This document shows, piece by piece, positions 23,326 through 25,827 of a stretch of 25,827 nt of DNA. The stretch's first letter is position 1. Each line of letters begins with the position of its first letter. The notes beneath the pieces were generated by a model. That model was not told the origin of the DNA, did no database searches, and saw only the letters and a program-made list of their open reading frames with translations. Source of the DNA: an uncultured Panacagrimonas sp. Lineage in GTDB: Bacteria > Pseudomonadota > Gammaproteobacteria > Nevskiales > Nevskiaceae. A program made the position numbers and the translations under genes. The DNA lies in NCBI GenBank assembly GCA_946481265.1, contig CAMLNE010000011.1:1-25827 (forward strand), read 5' to 3'.

Positions 23326-25035
23326 CTTCGACTCCGCCGCTTCACCCTGCCCCTGCTCATGGCCGCGCTGGTCGGCGGATGCGCGTCCAACGGCCACTTC
23401 GTCAAGCCCGTGGCCACGCCGGTGACAACCGATCCCTCGGCCGCCGATGCCTCCAGGTACGCGGACGGCTACCTGCGCGTCTTCGTCAGTTCCAACCTGG
23501 ACACCAACGGCCGCGCACTCGACTTCGGACCCGAATCCGAGCGTCCGGCGATGCTCCTGATCTCGGCCCGGTTCGGCAAGGGCACGGTGGCGAGCTTCGC
23601 CTCCGACACCGAGCCCGAGATCCCGGTGCTGCTCTACGACGTCAAGGAGGGCAAGACGGTCAGCTCGGTGGTGGACAACGCGCTGCTCACCGAGGGGCTG
23701 CTGGTCGACCCGGAGTCGCTGTCGAAGTCGCCGCACCTGCAGATCGTGGTGCGCGGTGTTCCCGCGGACAAGGCCAAGTGGGTGACCAACCTGCTCGAAC
23801 TCGCCACCGGCGAGCCGATCCTGAAGTTCGGGATGGGTTTCGTGCCGGGCGGACAGGTCGTCACCGGGCTCAGTTCGCGGCTGGGTGAACTGCTCAGCGA
23901 GGAGATCAAGACCGAGGGCAAGCCCTGGGAGGAGAAGACGCTGCTCGGCCTGCGTGCCGAACAGGGCGTGTCGGCCCTCGACGGGCGCCAGTTCGTCGTG
24001 GTGCTCAACTCGACCCGGGTCGACCTGGAAGCGCCGGCGCCCGATCTGCACCGCTGCCAGAGCACGCAGTCCAGGGCCGGGCTGTGCAATCGCAAGGGTG
24101 AGCCCTGGATGCCGGCGGAAGCCTACGTGCGCTTCGAGCTCGACGTCACCGACTACCGCTCGGTGAAGGACTTCCTGGGCAGTGCGGTGTCCTGCGAAGC
24201 CGAGGAGCGCGTGTGGGTCGACTACCGCGCGTTGATCGCTTCCGGCCAGCTCGCGCGGCGCCAGGCCGAGTACGAGCGCCACCTGCTCACGCGCGGCGAA
24301 CTGCTGCTGGCGGCCCGCCGCGCAAACGCCGAGATGGCGACCTGGCGCCGTGCCGGCCGCCTGCTGCAGTTCGCCCAGCAGGCCGCCCTGCTGCCCGCGC
24401 CGGACGATGCCTACTGGATCGAGCATTACCGCAGCAGTGCACAACAGCTGGACGCCTGCATCCGCACCGCGGCCGCGCGCGGGCAGTCGCAGTACGCCAC
24501 GATCTGGGACCAGGCCATCTCGCTGTTCGCGCGGGCCCAGTCCTACCCGAGCTGGGCCACGGCGCTGAGCGGCACGGCCGATCCGGAAGCGCCGGCACTG
24601 CGCGATGCCGAGCGCGAACTGACGCGCCTGCGCCAGTTGATGAGCGCGGGCGAGCTGCGCACGCTCGACAGCGAGAGCCTGGAAAGCCTCAACAGCCTGG
24701 GTGCCCAGCTCGAGGCGCTGCTCGTGCCCGTCTACGAGCGCGCGGTGGAACGGATCCTGGAAAACGGCGACAGCATCGAAGGCAAGCGCCAGCGCATCGC
24801 CGACCTGATCACGCGCAGCGCCTGCACCGATTGCCGCGAGCGGCTCGGCCGACGCCTGGAAACGCTCGTGAACGCCGCGCCACTGCCGGTCGAGACGCCG
24901 CCTGCGCCGACGGCCCCTCCCGTGCCGGAGGCCCCTGCTTCGCCCGCTCCGGATGCGACGCCGCCGGTCGATCCCGCTTCTCCCGTCGCGCCGGACGCCC
25001 CGGCCGTGCCACCGGCGCCGGCATCCCCGCCCTGA
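23311..25035 (+). CDS. Large uncharacterised lipoprotein with proline-rich tail
   Basis: A 574-residue protein I do not recognise. The signal peptide (MIGMMLRLRRFTLPLLMAALVGGC) ends in a lipobox with Cys24, so it is probably an anchored envelope lipoprotein. The mature part has a mixed alpha/beta region (about 50-300) with segments such as YLRVFVSSNLDTNGRALDFG and ILKFGMGFVPGGQVVTG. It continues into a long, mostly helical, Arg/Ala/Glu-rich region (about 310-530) with conserved-looking cysteines (CxxC in SACTDCRERL). The last ~40 residues are Pro/Ala repeats resembling an extended spacer. Three starts are possible (ATG 23311, 23320, 23323), all inside an inverted repeat; 23311 is used here. 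It follows the voltage-sensor-like gene by 93 bases on the same strand. Confidence 0.75.
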   Translation: MIGMMLRLRRFTLPLLMAALVGGCASNGHFVKPVATPVTTDPSAADASRYADGYLRVFVSSNLDTNGRALDFGPESERPAMLLISARFGKGTVASFASDTEPEIPVLLYDVKEGKTVSSVVDNALLTEGLLVDPESLSKSPHLQIVVRGVPADKAKWVTNLLELATGEPILKFGMGFVPGGQVVTGLSSRLGELLSEEIKTEGKPWEEKTLLGLRAEQGVSALDGRQFVVVLNSTRVDLEAPAPDLHRCQSTQSRAGLCNRKGEPWMPAEAYVRFELDVTDYRSVKDFLGSAVSCEAEERVWVDYRALIASGQLARRQAEYERHLLTRGELLLAARRANAEMATWRRAGRLLQFAQQAALLPAPDDAYWIEHYRSSAQQLDACIRTAAARGQSQYATIWDQAISLFARAQSYPSWATALSGTADPEAPALRDAERELTRLRQLMSAGELRTLDSESLESLNSLGAQLEALLVPVYERAVERILENGDSIEGKRQRIADLITRSACTDCRERLGRRLETLVNAAPLPVETPPAPTAPPVPEAPASPAPDATPPVDPASPVAPDAPAVPPAPASPP

Positions 25036-25143
25036 CGGTCACGCGCGGCGAGCCGGCCAGGACCTGTCCGCGATGAGCCTTGCGCCGGGCATCCGCCCTG
25101 CCGCCGACCGGGCATCCCGGACACGGCCGCATCGCGGCGCGCG

Positions 25144-25776
25144 ATGAGCAGCGAGCCCTGGACGATCTTCGCCGCGGTGGCCGCCGCGCACGCGCTCGGG
25201 GTATCGAGCCCGGGGCCCGATTTTGCCGTGGTGATCCGGCAGACGCTCGCGCACGGACGGCGCGTCGGCGTGGCCACGGCGCTGGGCATCGGCAGCGGCA
25301 TCCTGTTCCACGTCGCCTGGGGCATGTTCGGTCTCGCCTGGGCCGTCGAGCGCCTGCCTCAGCTGATCGGGATGCTGCGCTATGGCGGCGCCGCGATCCT
25401 GCTGTGGATCGGCCTGCAGGCGCTGCGCTCGCAGCCGTTGGTATCGGGCGCCGAAGGCACCCCGCACGGCCCGCCTCTGGTCTCGACGCGGCGCGCCTAT
25501 GGCCTGGGCCTGCTCACCAACCTGCTCAACGCCAAGGCCCTGCTGTTCTTCCTGGCGCTGTGCGCCAGCGTCATCGCCGCGGGGGCGCCCGCGATGCTGC
25601 GGGCGGCGCTCGGCCTGTGGATGGTGCTGGCGACCGCCGCCTGGTTCGCGTTCCTGGCCTGGACTGTGGGTCACCCGCAGCTGCGCCGGCGCCTGGTCGC
25701 GCACGCGCACCATGTCGATCGCGCGATGGGCGTGATCCTGGTCGGCCTGGCACTGGCGATCGCGCTTGGCTTCTAG
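25144..25776 (+). CDS. LysE/RhtB-family amino-acid exporter
   Basis: A 210-residue inner-membrane protein with about six hydrophobic helices. Family signatures are clear: AHALGVSSPGPDFAVVIRQTLAHGRR near the N-terminus (PGPD motif), GVATALGIGSGILFHVAWG in helix 2, and GLLTNLLNAKALLFFLAL in the middle (the N-P/A-K-A motif). Members export amino acids or derivatives such as lysine, threonine or homoserine lactones; the substrate cannot be told from sequence. The ATG at 25144 precedes the first helix directly. The gap from the previous gene (25036-25143) has no recognisable gene. A new start follows 28 bases after the stop. Confidence 0.92.
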   Translation: MSSEPWTIFAAVAAAHALGVSSPGPDFAVVIRQTLAHGRRVGVATALGIGSGILFHVAWGMFGLAWAVERLPQLIGMLRYGGAAILLWIGLQALRSQPLVSGAEGTPHGPPLVSTRRAYGLGLLTNLLNAKALLFFLALCASVIAAGAPAMLRAALGLWMVLATAAWFAFLAWTVGHPQLRRRLVAHAHHVDRAMGVILVGLALAIALGF

Positions 25777-25804
25777 CGCGCATTTCTCACAGGGGGATCG
25801 AGCG

Positions 25805-25827
25805 ATGGCCGTGCGTCGAGGACGTGC
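25805..25827 (+). CDS. Possible start of a further gene (cut by window edge)
   Basis: An ATG with AGGGGGA about nine bases upstream begins a frame reading MAVRRGR that runs off the window. Only seven codons are visible, so the product cannot be named. The ribosome site is the main support. Confidence 0.35.

Overview
The window is about 25.8 kb of very GC-rich, gene-dense bacterial chromosome. Gene content and order suggest a gammaproteobacterium of the Xanthomonadales/Lysobacterales type. This is inferred from protein families and synteny (wrbA-DUF2069 facing hda-perM-DUF2066, then purM-purN-DUF3108); no rRNA or other phylogenetic marker is present. I see no tRNA, rRNA, CRISPR array, prophage or intact insertion sequence. 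Most of the window is ordinary housekeeping DNA, and I do not see a convincing new multi-gene system.

Layout: the left edge holds the 3' end of mutS. It is followed by an unusual 300-base gap with palindromic GGCCCC/TTTT repeats and a decayed 84-base copy of part of mutS. Next come a small lipoprotein gene (minus strand), serA with a close-following acyl-CoA thioesterase-like gene, a CsbD-like stress protein, a BON-domain periplasmic protein with a terminator, and dinB (Pol IV). A minus-strand block follows: a FAD-dependent oxidoreductase, then a NarL/DegS-type histidine kinase overlapping its response regulator by 4 bases. Divergent from it are a MAPEG-family membrane protein and proS, followed by a lytic transglycosylase that converges on a LysM protein and a secreted protein with a cupredoxin-like C-terminus.

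From 14.4 to 20.4 kb lies a syntenic housekeeping block. wrbA and a DUF2069 membrane protein run rightward, and the end of DUF2069 overlaps the end of leftward hda by 80 bases. hda, perM and a DUF2066 gene form an overlapping leftward operon. Divergently, purM, purN and a DUF3108 gene form a tightly coupled rightward operon for two steps of purine synthesis. From 20.4 kb onward come a Nudix/metallo-beta-lactamase fusion with a split Nudix box, a small SmpA/DUF3862-like lipoprotein, a four-helix protein resembling a voltage sensor without a pore, a large uncharacterised lipoprotein with a proline-rich tail, and a LysE/RhtB-type exporter.

The most interesting points are the mutS-derived relic between palindromic repeats, the pore-less voltage-sensor-like protein, the Nudix-MBL fusion, the cupredoxin-like domain apparently lacking metal ligands, and the long convergent overlap of hda with DUF2069. 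Three sliding-clamp clients (MutS, Pol IV, Hda) all carry visible clamp-binding peptides.
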